The translations under genes and the position numbers were made by a program. This document shows, in pieces, positions 8,951-18,243 of a stretch of 64,000 bases of DNA. Source of the stretch: CBDBBY01 sp965203215 (GTDB lineage: Bacteria > Pseudomonadota > Alphaproteobacteria > Rhodobacterales > Rhodobacteraceae); the NCBI GenBank assembly GCA_965203215.1, contig CBDBBY010000001.1:372001-436000 (forward strand). The letters run 5' to 3'. How positions within the stretch are numbered: position 1 is the stretch's first letter; every line of letters starts with the position of its first letter. A model generated the notes under the pieces. The model was not told the DNA's origin and did no database searches. It saw nothing but the letters and a program-made list of their open reading frames with translations.

Positions 8951-9256
8951 GCGGGCGTGGCGGAATAGGTAGACGCAGCGGACTTGATTTGAAATTGAGT
9001 GCCTTTACGGGAAACTGGAAGCGCAGAACCGCTCAAATTCGGGGAAACCTTGCAATTGGCGATCCCGAGCCAAGCCCGGCATTTGATGTCGGGAAGGTGT
9101 AGAGACTAGACGGGCGGCACCTAAAGCGATCACGCAATGGTGAAGGGATAGTCCAGACCACAAACTCCGTCGGAACGGAGGCAGCGAAAGCTGTGGTTGG
9201 TACGAAAATCCGCTTGCCGCAGGGCAGTGGGGGTTCAAGTCCCCCCGCCCGCACCA
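8951..9256 (+). tRNA. tRNA-Leu (anticodon UAA), interrupted by a group I intron
   Basis: The 5' exon is 8951-8985 and the 3' exon is 9205-9256. Acceptor GCGGGCG (8951-8957) pairs with CGCCCGC (9246-9252), then A and an encoded CCA (9254-9256). The anticodon stem GCGGA (8978-8982) pairs with TCCGC (9209-9213). The loop C-U-U of exon 1 joins A-A-A-A of exon 2, so the anticodon UAA is split between U34 and A35. That is the same insertion point as the well-known cyanobacterial and plastid tRNA-Leu intron. The T arm GGGGG-TTCAAGT-CCCCC is perfect. The spliced product is 87 nt including CCA. Without splicing no functional tRNA could form. Confidence 0.95.
8986..9204 (+). ncRNA. Self-splicing group I intron in tRNA-Leu(UAA)
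   Basis: 219-nt intron with hallmarks of group I. The 5' exon ends in U (8985), and the internal guide GAGU (8997-9000) pairs with exon ACUU with a G-U at the splice site. The last intron base is G (9204). A stretch around 9040-9080 reads like the conserved P4/Q-R core (GGGGAAACC, then GATCCCGAGCCAAGC). P7 forms between GACTA (9104-9108) and TAGTC (9149-9153). No homing-endonuclease frame fits inside. Its overall plan is the IC3 type known from cyanobacterial tRNA-Leu. Subtype is inferred by eye, not by covariance model. Confidence 0.93.
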
Positions 9257-9740
9257 ACATGTTCGCCGATTCACCGAGCTATGCCGTTCCAAACGAAGCC
9301 CTCGGCTCCCCGAAAGAACGCTTCGCCCCGAGCAAGAATTGACGTTCCCGAGGTTTCCAAGGAAGCGCCTCCACCGGATTCGGTAGATGGACGCACAGGG
9401 GCGGCGGGCCCGAGCAGGGAGGTTCTGCGGCTGGCGGCCGTCGCTCGGATCGTCCTGCGCCGCCGCGACGGGCTTGACCCGGGCCCTGAGCGCCGAGATC
9501 CAGCGGCCGTATTTGTCTCTCGACAGAACGCAGTTGTCGGCGGGTGCGTTCCAAATCTTTATCTGGTCGGACGGGATACCGCCGGTCGGAAGCCGAAGTT
9601 GGCGCCCTGCTCGCCGTCGAATGCCGCTTCGAAAACAACGTTAAGCCCGCAACCGTCAAATGGCGGGATAGCCGCGCCGTAGCTGCCTGACCAAAAAATA
9701 TGGGATGAGCCCCTTGCCGATGCGCCCGCAGAGTCGCTTC
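9257..9740. repeat. Degenerate mobile-element remnant ending at about 9702
   Basis: No intact gene. The end (about 9590-9702) aligns by eye with 30750-30862: both contain a CCTGCTCG/CGTCG segment and finish in a CTGCCTGACCAA / CCGCCTGACCAAG block followed by an ATG-GG/GA-ATGAGCCC-like terminus. The latter resembles one end of the small element at 37120-37241. It is best described as a decayed member of the same repeat family; the left boundary is not visible. Confidence 0.4.
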
Positions 9741-10343
9741 TCAAAGGTTAGCTTGCCGCCAGTGCTCCCATTCCTCCGGCGTGTCAAGGTCCAGCAGTGC
9801 GCGTGTTCCGGGTCGGCGAACCAAACGCACGCTCGCAGCGTATTTCTCCAAAAGCTCTTTCGCGCCAGTATCGCCCTCCAATCCAGCCACGTCGGCAAAC
9901 AATATCCTGGGGATGAGCACCGGGTGCCCGGGTTCGCCGTTCTCGCTCGCGGCGCGAATAATTTTTCCTTCTTCGAAAGCGTTCAGAACTTCGTTGATGT
10001 CGCTCGCATCGATTTCGGGCATGTCCGGGAGCAATATCATCAAGGCCGAAGCATTCTTTGAAGCAGCAGCAACGCCGCATTTGAGGGATCCGGCCATGCC
10101 CTCGGCGGGCGCTTCGGATTCAACGATCTTCACCTCAAGGCTCTGCAATTCTGTCCTTCGCGCGCTTTGGCCTCCTCGAATGACGACGATGATTTCGCGG
10201 GCATCGGATTCGCATGCCCGCAGCGCGGTCCGCCTGAGGATCGATTCACCTTCAATGATTTCAAGCAGCTTGTCGCGTCCACGCATCCGGCTAGAGTCGC
10301 CTGCAGCAGGAATCAGGATTGTCGCGTTTGCGGATCCGGTCAT
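9741..10343 (-). CDS. MobA-like NTP transferase (molybdenum cofactor nucleotidyltransferase family)
   Basis: 200-residue nucleotidyltransferase of the MobA-like/MocA family, which transfers CMP or GMP to molybdopterin or acts on related sugar-phosphate substrates. The N-terminal nucleotide loop is ILIPAAGDSSRMRGRDKLLE. LLPDMPEI holds the metal-binding Asp, and GEPGHPVLIPR is the conserved GxPxHPV block of MocA-type enzymes. The C-terminus LLDLDTPEEWEHW is also typical. ATG 10343 was chosen because the glycine-rich loop follows directly; the frame is open further upstream. No molybdoenzyme is adjacent, so the exact acceptor is unknown. Confidence 0.82.
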   Translation of the reverse strand: MTGSANATILIPAAGDSSRMRGRDKLLEIIEGESILRRTALRACESDAREIIVVIRGGQSARRTELQSLEVKIVESEAPAEGMAGSLKCGVAAASKNASALMILLPDMPEIDASDINEVLNAFEEGKIIRAASENGEPGHPVLIPRILFADVAGLEGDTGAKELLEKYAASVRLVRRPGTRALLDLDTPEEWEHWRQANL

Positions 10344-10444
10344 CCGCGAATTATGCGCAGCGCCGATTCTGGGACAACGTCCGAAGATGAACCATTGATT
10401 CATCCAAGGTCGTTTTTCGACTTCACGCAATCACAAGTCATCGG

Positions 10445-12862
10445 TCAATCCCGCATTTTGCGGCCTTCCGGATCAAGCAGCGGTTCAAGCAACCTTCCGG
10501 CCGGGCGCATTTCGCCCAGTATCTCAATATTCACTTCCAGATCGTCCGCAATTCTCGTCGAGGGAACGAATCCGAATGCAACCGATTTGTCCGCATAATG
10601 CGAATAGCCGCCGGACGTGCAAAACCCTTTTACCTCGCCGTCCAACCAAACGGGTTCGAAGCCGAAGACATCGGCGTCGTCGGCATCAACTTCAAATGCG
10701 ACAAGCTTCCGTGCTGAACCATTCGCCCTTTCGTTTTCTGCTGCCGCACGGCCGATAAAGTCGTCGTTTTTCCTCCAATCGATGAATCGGTCCAAGCCCG
10801 TTTCGCCCGGCGTGTAATCCGGCGAATATTCGCGCAGCCACGAACCGTAAAACTTGTCGAGCCTGAGCGAGAGCATTGCGCGCATCCCGAACGGTCTGAG
10901 ACCGAGATCTTTTCCGACAGCGCAAATCCGATCGTGCAGCGCGCACGCGGACGGCGATTCGACGAAAATCTCGTAGCCAAGGTCGCCGGTGTACGTAAGC
11001 CGCTGAATCAAGGCGTCGGCGAGACCGGCAACCATGCGCTTCGCATCCATGAAACGGAAAGAGCTGCCGCTCACATCTTCGCGCACCAGTCGGGAAAGCA
11101 GCTCTCTGGACCGGGGTCCCGCGATCTGAAATCCCGAGATCGCGTTCGAAATATTTTCAATCGAAACGCCTTGCTCCGGCATGTTTCGTTCGAACCAACG
11201 CATGTGGATCGTCTGCGCGGCATACGACGCGGTCAGCTGGAATTCATTGTCTTCAATGCAGGTGACGGTGAAGTCGCCCAGAATCCGCCCTTTCGGAGAA
11301 AGCATCGGATTGAGGCTTACGCGGCCGGGCGTCGGTATCCGCCCCGCGAAAACGCGGTTCAGCCATTGGCGGGCCGAGGGTCCCGAAACCCTGTATTTTC
11401 CGAAATTCAGGATTTCGTTGATCCCGACCCCGTTCCTGACCGCGAGAACCTCCTGCCTGGTTGCTTCCCATGCGTTCGAGCGGCGGAAGCTGGGAGTTTC
11501 GTATTTCTTCTCCCCCGGCAGCGCGAAATAATTGGCGATCTCGGTGCCGAACTGCTCTCCGAAGACAGCGTTTTGAACGCTCCACCGATCATGCATCGGA
11601 GTGGTTCTGTTCGGCCGTCCCGCGGGCAGTTCTTCGTTGGGATACACGACGGAAAAGCGGCGCTGATAGAATTCGACCACTTTGGACAGCGTATATTCGG
11701 GTGTGATCCATGATCCGAACCGGGCGACGTCGAGGCCGGTGACGTCGCGTTCGGGCTCCCCTTCGACCATCCACTGAGCGAGCGTCAAGCCCACGCCTCC
11801 GCCTTGCGAGAATCCGGCCATTACGCCGCATGCGGACCAGTAGTTCTTCAGGCCCGGAACCGGGCCGACCAAGGGATTGCCGTCCGGTGCGAAGGTGAAC
11901 GGGCCGTTGATTACCCTTTTGACGCCGGCGGCCTTAAGGACGGGATATCGGAAGTAGGCATGGTCGATGGAATCCGATATGCGGTCAAGATCGTCCTCAA
12001 GCAGGTCGTGTCCGAAGTCTTGCGGCGTGCCTTGCGTCGCCCACGGGCGGCACGACTGCTCGTAGAACCCTATGCACAGGCCGTTTCCTTCCTGACGAAG
12101 ATAATTCTCCCCGCCCGGATCGACCACATGGGGATATTCGGTATCGGCGGCGACGATTTCCGGGATGTCCTCGGTTACCAGATACTGGTGCTCCATCGGG
12201 TGGAGCGGCAAATACACGTCGGCCATCATCCCGACCTCGCGCGCCCATAATCCGGCCGCGTTCACAATGTGCTCCGCATGCACCGTTCCGTTTCGCGTCA
12301 CGACATCCCATGTTCCGTCGGTGCGCGGGCGGGTTTCGATCACGGGGGTCTGGATTTCAATTTCGGCTCCTGCCATCCTTGCCGCCTTTGCGTAGGCGTG
12401 CGTCGTGCCGGAAGGATCCAGATGCCCGTCGAGCTTGTCGTACATTCCGCCGATCACGCCTTCGAGATTGGTCAGCGGCGCGATGTCCGCGATTTCGGCA
12501 GGCGTGACCAGATGGGTTTCGAGTTTCATGAATCGGTGCTTGGCGCGTTCAGCCTTGAACATGTCCATCCGTTCCGGCGTTTCGGCAAGCGTGATTCCGC
12601 CGACGTGATGCAGCCCGCAGGACATGCCTGTAAGTTCTTCCAGCTCCTTGTACAGTCTGATCGTGTAGCCCTGCAGGGCGGCCATGTTGGTGTCGCCGTT
12701 TATCGTGTGGAAACCGCCTGCCGCGTGCCAGGTCGATCCGGAGGTCAGCTCCTTGCGCTCAATGAGCAGGACGTCGGTCCAACCGTATTTCGTCAGGTGA
12801 TAGAGAACGGAGCATCCGACGACTCCGCCCCCGATTACGCATGCTTTGACGTGGGATTTCAT
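10445..12862 (-). CDS. FAD-dependent dimethylglycine/sarcosine dehydrogenase-like protein with GcvT domains
   Basis: 805-residue two-part enzyme. The N-terminal half is a DAO-type FAD fold: CVIGGGVVGCSVLYHL nucleotide motif and SGSTWHAAGGFH, where the His matches the covalent FAD site of dimethylglycine and sarcosine dehydrogenases. After a linker (FAO M-type, YFALPGEKKYETPSFRRS) the C-terminal half is a folate-binding aminomethyltransferase (GcvT) domain with YTGDLGYEIFVES and the C-terminal barrel. Such enzymes demethylate N-methylated glycines (or related compounds) and pass the one-carbon unit to tetrahydrofolate. Substrate specificity cannot be read from sequence. It appears to be monocistronic. 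Confidence 0.87.
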   Translation of the reverse strand: MKSHVKACVIGGGVVGCSVLYHLTKYGWTDVLLIERKELTSGSTWHAAGGFHTINGDTNMAALQGYTIRLYKELEELTGMSCGLHHVGGITLAETPERMDMFKAERAKHRFMKLETHLVTPAEIADIAPLTNLEGVIGGMYDKLDGHLDPSGTTHAYAKAARMAGAEIEIQTPVIETRPRTDGTWDVVTRNGTVHAEHIVNAAGLWAREVGMMADVYLPLHPMEHQYLVTEDIPEIVAADTEYPHVVDPGGENYLRQEGNGLCIGFYEQSCRPWATQGTPQDFGHDLLEDDLDRISDSIDHAYFRYPVLKAAGVKRVINGPFTFAPDGNPLVGPVPGLKNYWSACGVMAGFSQGGGVGLTLAQWMVEGEPERDVTGLDVARFGSWITPEYTLSKVVEFYQRRFSVVYPNEELPAGRPNRTTPMHDRWSVQNAVFGEQFGTEIANYFALPGEKKYETPSFRRSNAWEATRQEVLAVRNGVGINEILNFGKYRVSGPSARQWLNRVFAGRIPTPGRVSLNPMLSPKGRILGDFTVTCIEDNEFQLTASYAAQTIHMRWFERNMPEQGVSIENISNAISGFQIAGPRSRELLSRLVREDVSGSSFRFMDAKRMVAGLADALIQRLTYTGDLGYEIFVESPSACALHDRICAVGKDLGLRPFGMRAMLSLRLDKFYGSWLREYSPDYTPGETGLDRFIDWRKNDDFIGRAAAENERANGSARKLVAFEVDADDADVFGFEPVWLDGEVKGFCTSGGYSHYADKSVAFGFVPSTRIADDLEVNIEILGEMRPAGRLLEPLLDPEGRKMRD

Positions 12863-12984
12863 GGATCGGCCTGTTCAGGTTTTCCTGCAATTTATGGCCG
12901 GTTATGCCTCGGTATTGCCCAATCGCGACATTATGCGTCATCGGATGTCGTTTGCGGCGCAAGCGGATTCGCGATTGGCTTCGA

Positions 12985-15900
12985 TCAATGGAAGTCGCGG
13001 CTGCGGAACAGCTTTCTTGTCTGCTCTCTCGGATGTCTCGCTTCATGGCTCGCCCTTCGGACGCGCGCGCCCTGCAATCCGCGCGGAAGTGCACCCGCCG
13101 TCGGCGGTCTGTGCGGTTCGTCGGCCATCTCGTCCAGCAAATGAGAAAGATCTTCGATTGAAGACGAGATCACGTGGGTCACGATGCCCTCGCGTTGCAG
13201 CTTTCCGCGAACTTTCAGCAGGCGACCCGTGATTATGCTGCTGCGGAACCGTTCGAAAGTTTTCGGCCAAACCACGATGTTGGACACCCCGGTGTCGTCT
13301 TCCAAGGTGATGAACACCACTCCGCTCGCGGTTCCGGGACGCTGCCTGGTGATTGCAAGCCCGAGCACGGTCACCCGTCGTCCGTCTGGAGTATCCCGCA
13401 TTGCGGCGGCATCGTCGAAGCGCCCGAGTCGAGGCCGCAGGAGAGACACCGGATGGGACCGCAGCGTCATCCGCGTGGAGACATAGTCCTCGTAGACTTC
13501 CTCGCAGTCCGACATCGAGGGCAGCGCGGCAGGCATTTCCGGAACGCCTTCGCCATCCGATTTGAACAGCGGAAGCGGTTTGTCGCCATTCAGCCCCTTC
13601 ACCGCCCAAAGCGCGTCGCGGCGGCTGAGCCCGTGCTCCGCGAAGGCATCCGCTCCGGCCAGACGCTCCAATGCTTGGCGGCCCAAGCCTGCGCGTTGCC
13701 ATATGGCTTCGATTGATCGATAGCCGTTGCCCCTTGCCGCCGAAAGCCAGAGGCCGTCCTCTTTCTTGAACCCGACGACCATGCGAAATCCGAGGCGGAC
13801 GGCGAGCGTTCCGTCGGGCGCATGCTCCAAGGCATTGTCCCAGTAGCTGCGCTCGACGCATATCGGCAGCACGGTCACGCCGTGCGCGCGCGCGTCGCGG
13901 ATGATTTGAGCAGGCGCGTAGAAGCCCATCGGCTGCGAGTTGAGCAATGCGCAGCAGAACACTTCGGGGTGATGGCATTTCAGCCAGGACGAGGCGTAGA
14001 CCAGAAGCGCGAAGCTGGCGGCATGGCTTTCCGGAAACCCGTAAGCTGAAAATCCTTCGAGCTGACTGAAGCAGTTCTCGGCCGCTTCCAGATCGTAGCC
14101 GCGCTTGGCGCATCCTTCCAGAAATCTTTCCTTGAAAGTTTGAACCGTGCCGGTTCCGCGGAACTTTCCGAACGCCCGGCGCAGCTGGTCCGCTTCAGCG
14201 GCACTCAGGCCGGCCGCAGAGATGGCGATCTGCATCGCCTGCTCTTGAAACAACGGCATGCCGAGCGTCTTCTCCAGTATCGGAGCGAGGTGGTCGGACG
14301 GGTAGGATACGGGCTGTTCGCCGCGCCGCCGCTTGATGTAAGGATGCACCATATCGCCCTGAATCGGTCCAGGCCTTACGATCGCGACCTCGATGACGAG
14401 GTCGTAGAAAGTCCGCGGCCTCATGCGGGGCAGAAAGCTCATTTGGGCCCGACTCTCGATTTGGAACACGCCGATCGTGTCGGCTGCGCAAAGCATGTCG
14501 TACACAGCCGAATCCTCTTGCGGTATGGTTGCCAGCGTATGGCGAATGCCCTTCCAGACGCGAAGGAGATCGAATGCTTTCCGTATGCAGGTCAGCATTC
14601 CGAGCGCGAGGATGTCGATTTTGAGCATTCCGATGGAATCGATGTCGTCCTTGTCCCATTCGATGATCGTTCGGCCGTCCATGGCGGCGTTCTCGACCGG
14701 GCAGAACTCGTCGAGCCTCCCGCGCGCAATGACGAATCCGCCCACATGCTGGGAGAGATGGCGCGGGAATCCGACGATCTCGCGGGCAAGCTCCAGCGTC
14801 TGGCGAAGCCTCCGGCTGCCGAGATCCATTTTCCCGGCGTTTCCGGCCGTTTGCTCGTCTCCGTTTTCCCGCAGATGTCGGACATGAGCGGAAAGCGTCG
14901 TCATGGCATCCTCGGAATAGCCCATGACCATGCCGACTTCGCGTATGGCGGCGCGCCGCCGGAAGTGCACCACGGTCGAGCAGATGCCTGCGCGATGGCG
15001 TCCGTATTTCTCATAGATGTGCTGGATGACTTCTTCGCGCCGCTCGTGCTCGAAGTCGACGTCGATGTCGGGCGGCTCCTTGCGGGCTTCGGATATGAAT
15101 CGCTCGAACACCATTGAAATGATTTTGGGCGATGCTTCGGTGATGCCGAGCGCGTAGCAGACGACCGAATTCGCCGCCGAGCCGCGCCCTTGGCAGAGAA
15201 TGCCCTTCATGCGCGCGAATTCGACGATATCGTGGACAGTCAGGAAGTAGCGAGCGTAGTCGAGCTTCTCGATGAGCTCCAATTCCTTTTCCACCATCGT
15301 CCGAACCTCCGTCGGCGGGCTGCCGGGATAGCGCCGCAGCAACCCAGCTTCAGTCAGGCATCTAAGCCTGTCGTTCGGATGCTGTCCGTTCGTTATTTCG
15401 TCCGGGTATTCGTATCTCAATTCGTCGAGCGAGAACGCGCAGCGTTCGGCAATGCGGCCCGCGTTGCGCACGGCTTCTGGATGCTCTCGGAAGAGGCGTC
15501 TGATTTCGAATTCCGATTTGAGGCGGCGCTCCGAGTTCGGGAGCGCGCACCTTCCGATCTGATCGATCATGATCCGCTCCCGGATGCAGGACAGGACGTC
15601 CGCCAGCTTCCGTCTGCCGCCGCTGTGCATGATCGCGTCTCCAAGCGCGACCAGCGGAACTCCGGCTTTGTCGGCGAGGGCGGCGCGGCGCGCGAAGCGG
15701 CAGCGGTCTTCGCCGTCGTAACAAGGGGATGCGCCGACATGCGCCTCGCCGGGAAAAGATTTGTTCAAGGCTGCCGCGGCCTTCGCCGCATTTTCGTCTC
15801 CAGCCACGATCAGCGCGCAGTCATCCGCCCAATCCAGAACGTCCTTGAAGCCGATTTCGCACTGGCCTTTCGGCGCGCGCCGTTTTCCGATCGTCAGCAG

Positions 15901-16170
15901 GCGGCAGAGATTGCCGTAGCCCTTTCGGGTTTTAGGATAAGCGAGGATGTCCGGACTGTCCGCGAGGGCAAGCCTTGTGCCGACAATGAATCGGACGCGC
16001 AGATCCTTGGCGGCGGCATGGCCGCGGACGATGCCTGCGAATGTGTTCTTGTCGGTGATCGCGACCGCCGCCAATCCGAGCTCCTGCGCTCGCGCGACCA
16101 GTTCTTCCGGATGCGAAGCTCCGACGAGGAAGGTGAAATTGCTCGTAACCGAAAGTTCGGCGTAGCTCAC
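12985..16170 (-). CDS. dnaE2: DnaE2, error-prone DNA polymerase III alpha homologue
   Basis: 1061-residue C-family polymerase, the catalytic subunit of the ImuA-ImuB-DnaE2 mutasome that performs SOS-induced translesion synthesis. PHP domain at the start (SNFTFLVGASHPEEL, AITDKNTFAG). The polymerase active-site block PDIDVDFEHERREEV is near residue 390. There is an OB-fold near the end (VVFITLEDDTGVSNIVVWP), and it terminates SRDFH as DnaE2 proteins do. The GTG start at 16170 overlaps the imuB stop by 4 bases (GTGA), so the genes are translationally coupled. It is third in the SOS operon headed by imuA. Confidence 0.96.
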   Translation of the reverse strand: MSYAELSVTSNFTFLVGASHPEELVARAQELGLAAVAITDKNTFAGIVRGHAAAKDLRVRFIVGTRLALADSPDILAYPKTRKGYGNLCRLLTIGKRRAPKGQCEIGFKDVLDWADDCALIVAGDENAAKAAAALNKSFPGEAHVGASPCYDGEDRCRFARRAALADKAGVPLVALGDAIMHSGGRRKLADVLSCIRERIMIDQIGRCALPNSERRLKSEFEIRRLFREHPEAVRNAGRIAERCAFSLDELRYEYPDEITNGQHPNDRLRCLTEAGLLRRYPGSPPTEVRTMVEKELELIEKLDYARYFLTVHDIVEFARMKGILCQGRGSAANSVVCYALGITEASPKIISMVFERFISEARKEPPDIDVDFEHERREEVIQHIYEKYGRHRAGICSTVVHFRRRAAIREVGMVMGYSEDAMTTLSAHVRHLRENGDEQTAGNAGKMDLGSRRLRQTLELAREIVGFPRHLSQHVGGFVIARGRLDEFCPVENAAMDGRTIIEWDKDDIDSIGMLKIDILALGMLTCIRKAFDLLRVWKGIRHTLATIPQEDSAVYDMLCAADTIGVFQIESRAQMSFLPRMRPRTFYDLVIEVAIVRPGPIQGDMVHPYIKRRRGEQPVSYPSDHLAPILEKTLGMPLFQEQAMQIAISAAGLSAAEADQLRRAFGKFRGTGTVQTFKERFLEGCAKRGYDLEAAENCFSQLEGFSAYGFPESHAASFALLVYASSWLKCHHPEVFCCALLNSQPMGFYAPAQIIRDARAHGVTVLPICVERSYWDNALEHAPDGTLAVRLGFRMVVGFKKEDGLWLSAARGNGYRSIEAIWQRAGLGRQALERLAGADAFAEHGLSRRDALWAVKGLNGDKPLPLFKSDGEGVPEMPAALPSMSDCEEVYEDYVSTRMTLRSHPVSLLRPRLGRFDDAAAMRDTPDGRRVTVLGLAITRQRPGTASGVVFITLEDDTGVSNIVVWPKTFERFRSSIITGRLLKVRGKLQREGIVTHVISSSIEDLSHLLDEMADEPHRPPTAGALPRGLQGARVRRASHEARHPREQTRKLFRSRDFH

Positions 16171-17651
16171 GGGAACCTGCCCGCCACGAACCATTCGCCG
16201 CTCTTGCGCGCGGGGTAGGTAAGAAGCCAAAGGCGCGGGCCGCTCCGCGTCTGCACCCGCCAGTAGTCGCGGGTGGCGGCTTCGCCCTGCCACCATTCCG
16301 AACTCAGCCGCTCAGGCCCTGCCGCGTTTTTCGTGTCGAAGCTTTGGCCGCGCCATTCGAAGCGATTCGGCGGTCGCCCGGGTTCCAGGATGCATAGCGG
16401 TTCCGGCAACCTGTACAGGCGCAGAGGACGCTTGCGCGGCGAAACCCGCCAATTCAAATCCGAGCCGCAATTCATTGCCTCGACGGTTTCGTATTCTTTT
16501 TCCGGAAGATGGCTGTCTCCGGCCACGAACCGGCGGACTCGGTCGAATCCCAATCTGTTGCCGAGAGTGGAAACGATGTGGTCGGCATCATTCCAGCGCC
16601 GCATTTCGCTGTCCAGCGTCAACTGGCGCTCTTGGACCGGCTCGACATCCGCTGCCGCAAGCCGGAAGCGATCCGCGCCGAATTCGATCTTCAGTTTCCC
16701 CAAGGGTGCGGAGAACTGCTCGACGATGGCGAGCGGGTTGTTGCAAGGATATGCGAAGCCGATTGTCAGCGCATGCTCTTTCGAGTCGATGCATCCCACG
16801 GCAAGGCGGAAACGCCGACCTCCGCACTGCGCGTCCTGCAGCCGCTTGCACACGGAGTCGGCCAACTGTCTCAGTGCATTCTCCATACCTTCCGCCAAGC
16901 CTATGGGTTCGGGCAATGTCATGCGCGCCGCGTATGCAGTCCGAGGGCTTTGCAGCCGGAGAGGGTCGGGAGCGCCGCCCAAGGCGCGGGCGAGCGAATC
17001 AGTCAACTCGACACCGAAACGGCTGGCGATTTCAGCGGGCTTGACGGCGTTGAGCTGGCCGATGGTCCGAATGCCGGCGCGGGACAGGTCGGCGACAAGG
17101 CGCATCGGCAGGTTGAGCGCGTCCAAAGGCAGTTCCTCCAACGCCTTAAGCGTGCGTCCCGGCTCGACGATGTTGATCCGGCGACCGCCGAACCGCGCGA
17201 GGGCCCATGCGGCCCCTTTCGTGTCGGCGATGCCGACCGTCGAAGTTATCCGCATGCCTTCCAGCCGGATCCGCGCATGTTCGGCCATGGGCTGCTCGCC
17301 TCCGAACAAATGGGCGCAGCCGCTGATGTCGAGCAGCAGCCCGTCCGGAGGATCGAGAGCGGTCCGAGGGGACAGAAAATCCGCCCAGTGCCCCAAGGAG
17401 CGCAGCAGCGCCGCTTCCCGGACTTCGTCGGCGGGCTCGACCGCAAGATCCGGACAAATCGCGCGCGCGTCGGACAAAGGAAGGCCGGGGTTCAGCCCGT
17501 TTTCCCGTGCGGTCTCGTTGATGTGGGTCAAGATCCAGGAGCGCTTGAATCTGGAGGCGATGGCGAACGCCCCCGCAAAGCGCGGGTCGCCGCGCCGTGC
17601 CAGCCGGTCAAGCGGCAGTTGCGGAAACCAAATGGATAGCATTCTGGGCAT
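16167..17651 (-). CDS. imuB: ImuB, catalytically inactive Y-family polymerase-like protein
   Basis: 494-residue Y-family-related protein that tethers DnaE2 to the beta clamp and ImuA. It starts MPRMLSIWFPQLPLDRLARR; the catalytic Asp of the usual DCDAFFASVE start is missing, and the second acidic motif is replaced by LLLDISGCAHLFGGE, so it cannot polymerise. Fingers/little-finger segments follow. The C-terminal third (about residues 395-494) is the ImuB-specific region, with RPLRLYRLPEP and WWQGEAATRDYWRVQT. It overlaps imuA by 44 bases and dnaE2 by 4 bases. Confidence 0.95.
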   Translation of the reverse strand: MPRMLSIWFPQLPLDRLARRGDPRFAGAFAIASRFKRSWILTHINETARENGLNPGLPLSDARAICPDLAVEPADEVREAALLRSLGHWADFLSPRTALDPPDGLLLDISGCAHLFGGEQPMAEHARIRLEGMRITSTVGIADTKGAAWALARFGGRRINIVEPGRTLKALEELPLDALNLPMRLVADLSRAGIRTIGQLNAVKPAEIASRFGVELTDSLARALGGAPDPLRLQSPRTAYAARMTLPEPIGLAEGMENALRQLADSVCKRLQDAQCGGRRFRLAVGCIDSKEHALTIGFAYPCNNPLAIVEQFSAPLGKLKIEFGADRFRLAAADVEPVQERQLTLDSEMRRWNDADHIVSTLGNRLGFDRVRRFVAGDSHLPEKEYETVEAMNCGSDLNWRVSPRKRPLRLYRLPEPLCILEPGRPPNRFEWRGQSFDTKNAAGPERLSSEWWQGEAATRDYWRVQTRSGPRLWLLTYPARKSGEWFVAGRFP

Positions 17652-18243
17652 CTGTTTTCCCGTTCCATCTTGCCCTCCATGCGCCCGGCTTGCCTTTCCT
17701 GTTCTTGGTCAACGTCCAGACCCAGGCAAGGTCGGCTTCGCTGGAGGCTTCGCACCGCCAGCGCGTTTCCGCCGCAGACGAGGATGTCTGTCTGCCGATC
17801 AGGACCAAGCCGATGGAGCCGCCTTCCTCGGCGGCGGTCTGGAGGCGTCGGCTTTCGCGCAAGTCGGGTCCATCGCCAAGTTCCGCGACCACGCAGGCGG
17901 CGGCCGGCGACCGCAGCGCCTGTTCCGCCGCCCACAGAATTTCCGTTCTCGACACGCACATCGCGAGAATGATTCGGTCGGGATCCAGAAACGACTGCAG
18001 CGATGTCGGCGCAAGGCTGCAGACGCTCCGAGCCAGTCCGGTCCAAACGATTGGGCCGCTCGTCCGCGCCGCCACCGCGACTGCGAACAGGTCGGCAGCT
18101 TCGCCCGTCACTTCGTGGATCCGTCCCTTCGACAGGCGCACCGGTCCCGCCACGGCCAAATCTTCGCGCTTCCTGAACTGGATCGTTTTCAATCTCCGGC
18201 TCAGCGCTTTCGGGATATTTTTGGAAATCGCCTTCATGTTCAT
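17608..18243 (-). CDS. imuA: ImuA, RecA-like mutasome component
   Basis: 211-residue RecA/SulA-related protein of the mutasome, which in this system interacts with ImuB and RecA. Visible blocks are GRIHEVTGEAADLFAVAVAA (replacing the Walker A region), PIVWTGLARSVC, and RIILAMCVSRTEILWAAEQAL. These are ImuA-like; the Walker A lysine is degenerate, as is common in this family. Two in-frame ATGs (18243 and 18237) sit inside the LexA operator, so the mRNA may have almost no leader. First gene of imuA-imuB-dnaE2. Confidence 0.92.
   Translation of the reverse strand: MNMKAISKNIPKALSRRLKTIQFRKREDLAVAGPVRLSKGRIHEVTGEAADLFAVAVAARTSGPIVWTGLARSVCSLAPTSLQSFLDPDRIILAMCVSRTEILWAAEQALRSPAAACVVAELGDGPDLRESRRLQTAAEEGGSIGLVLIGRQTSSSAAETRWRCEASSEADLAWVWTLTKNRKGKPGAWRARWNGKTDAQNAIHLVSATAA

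Noticed and set aside
14140..16218. Two long plus-strand frames over dnaE2
   Set aside because: They mirror the coding strand of dnaE2 and contain no family motif.
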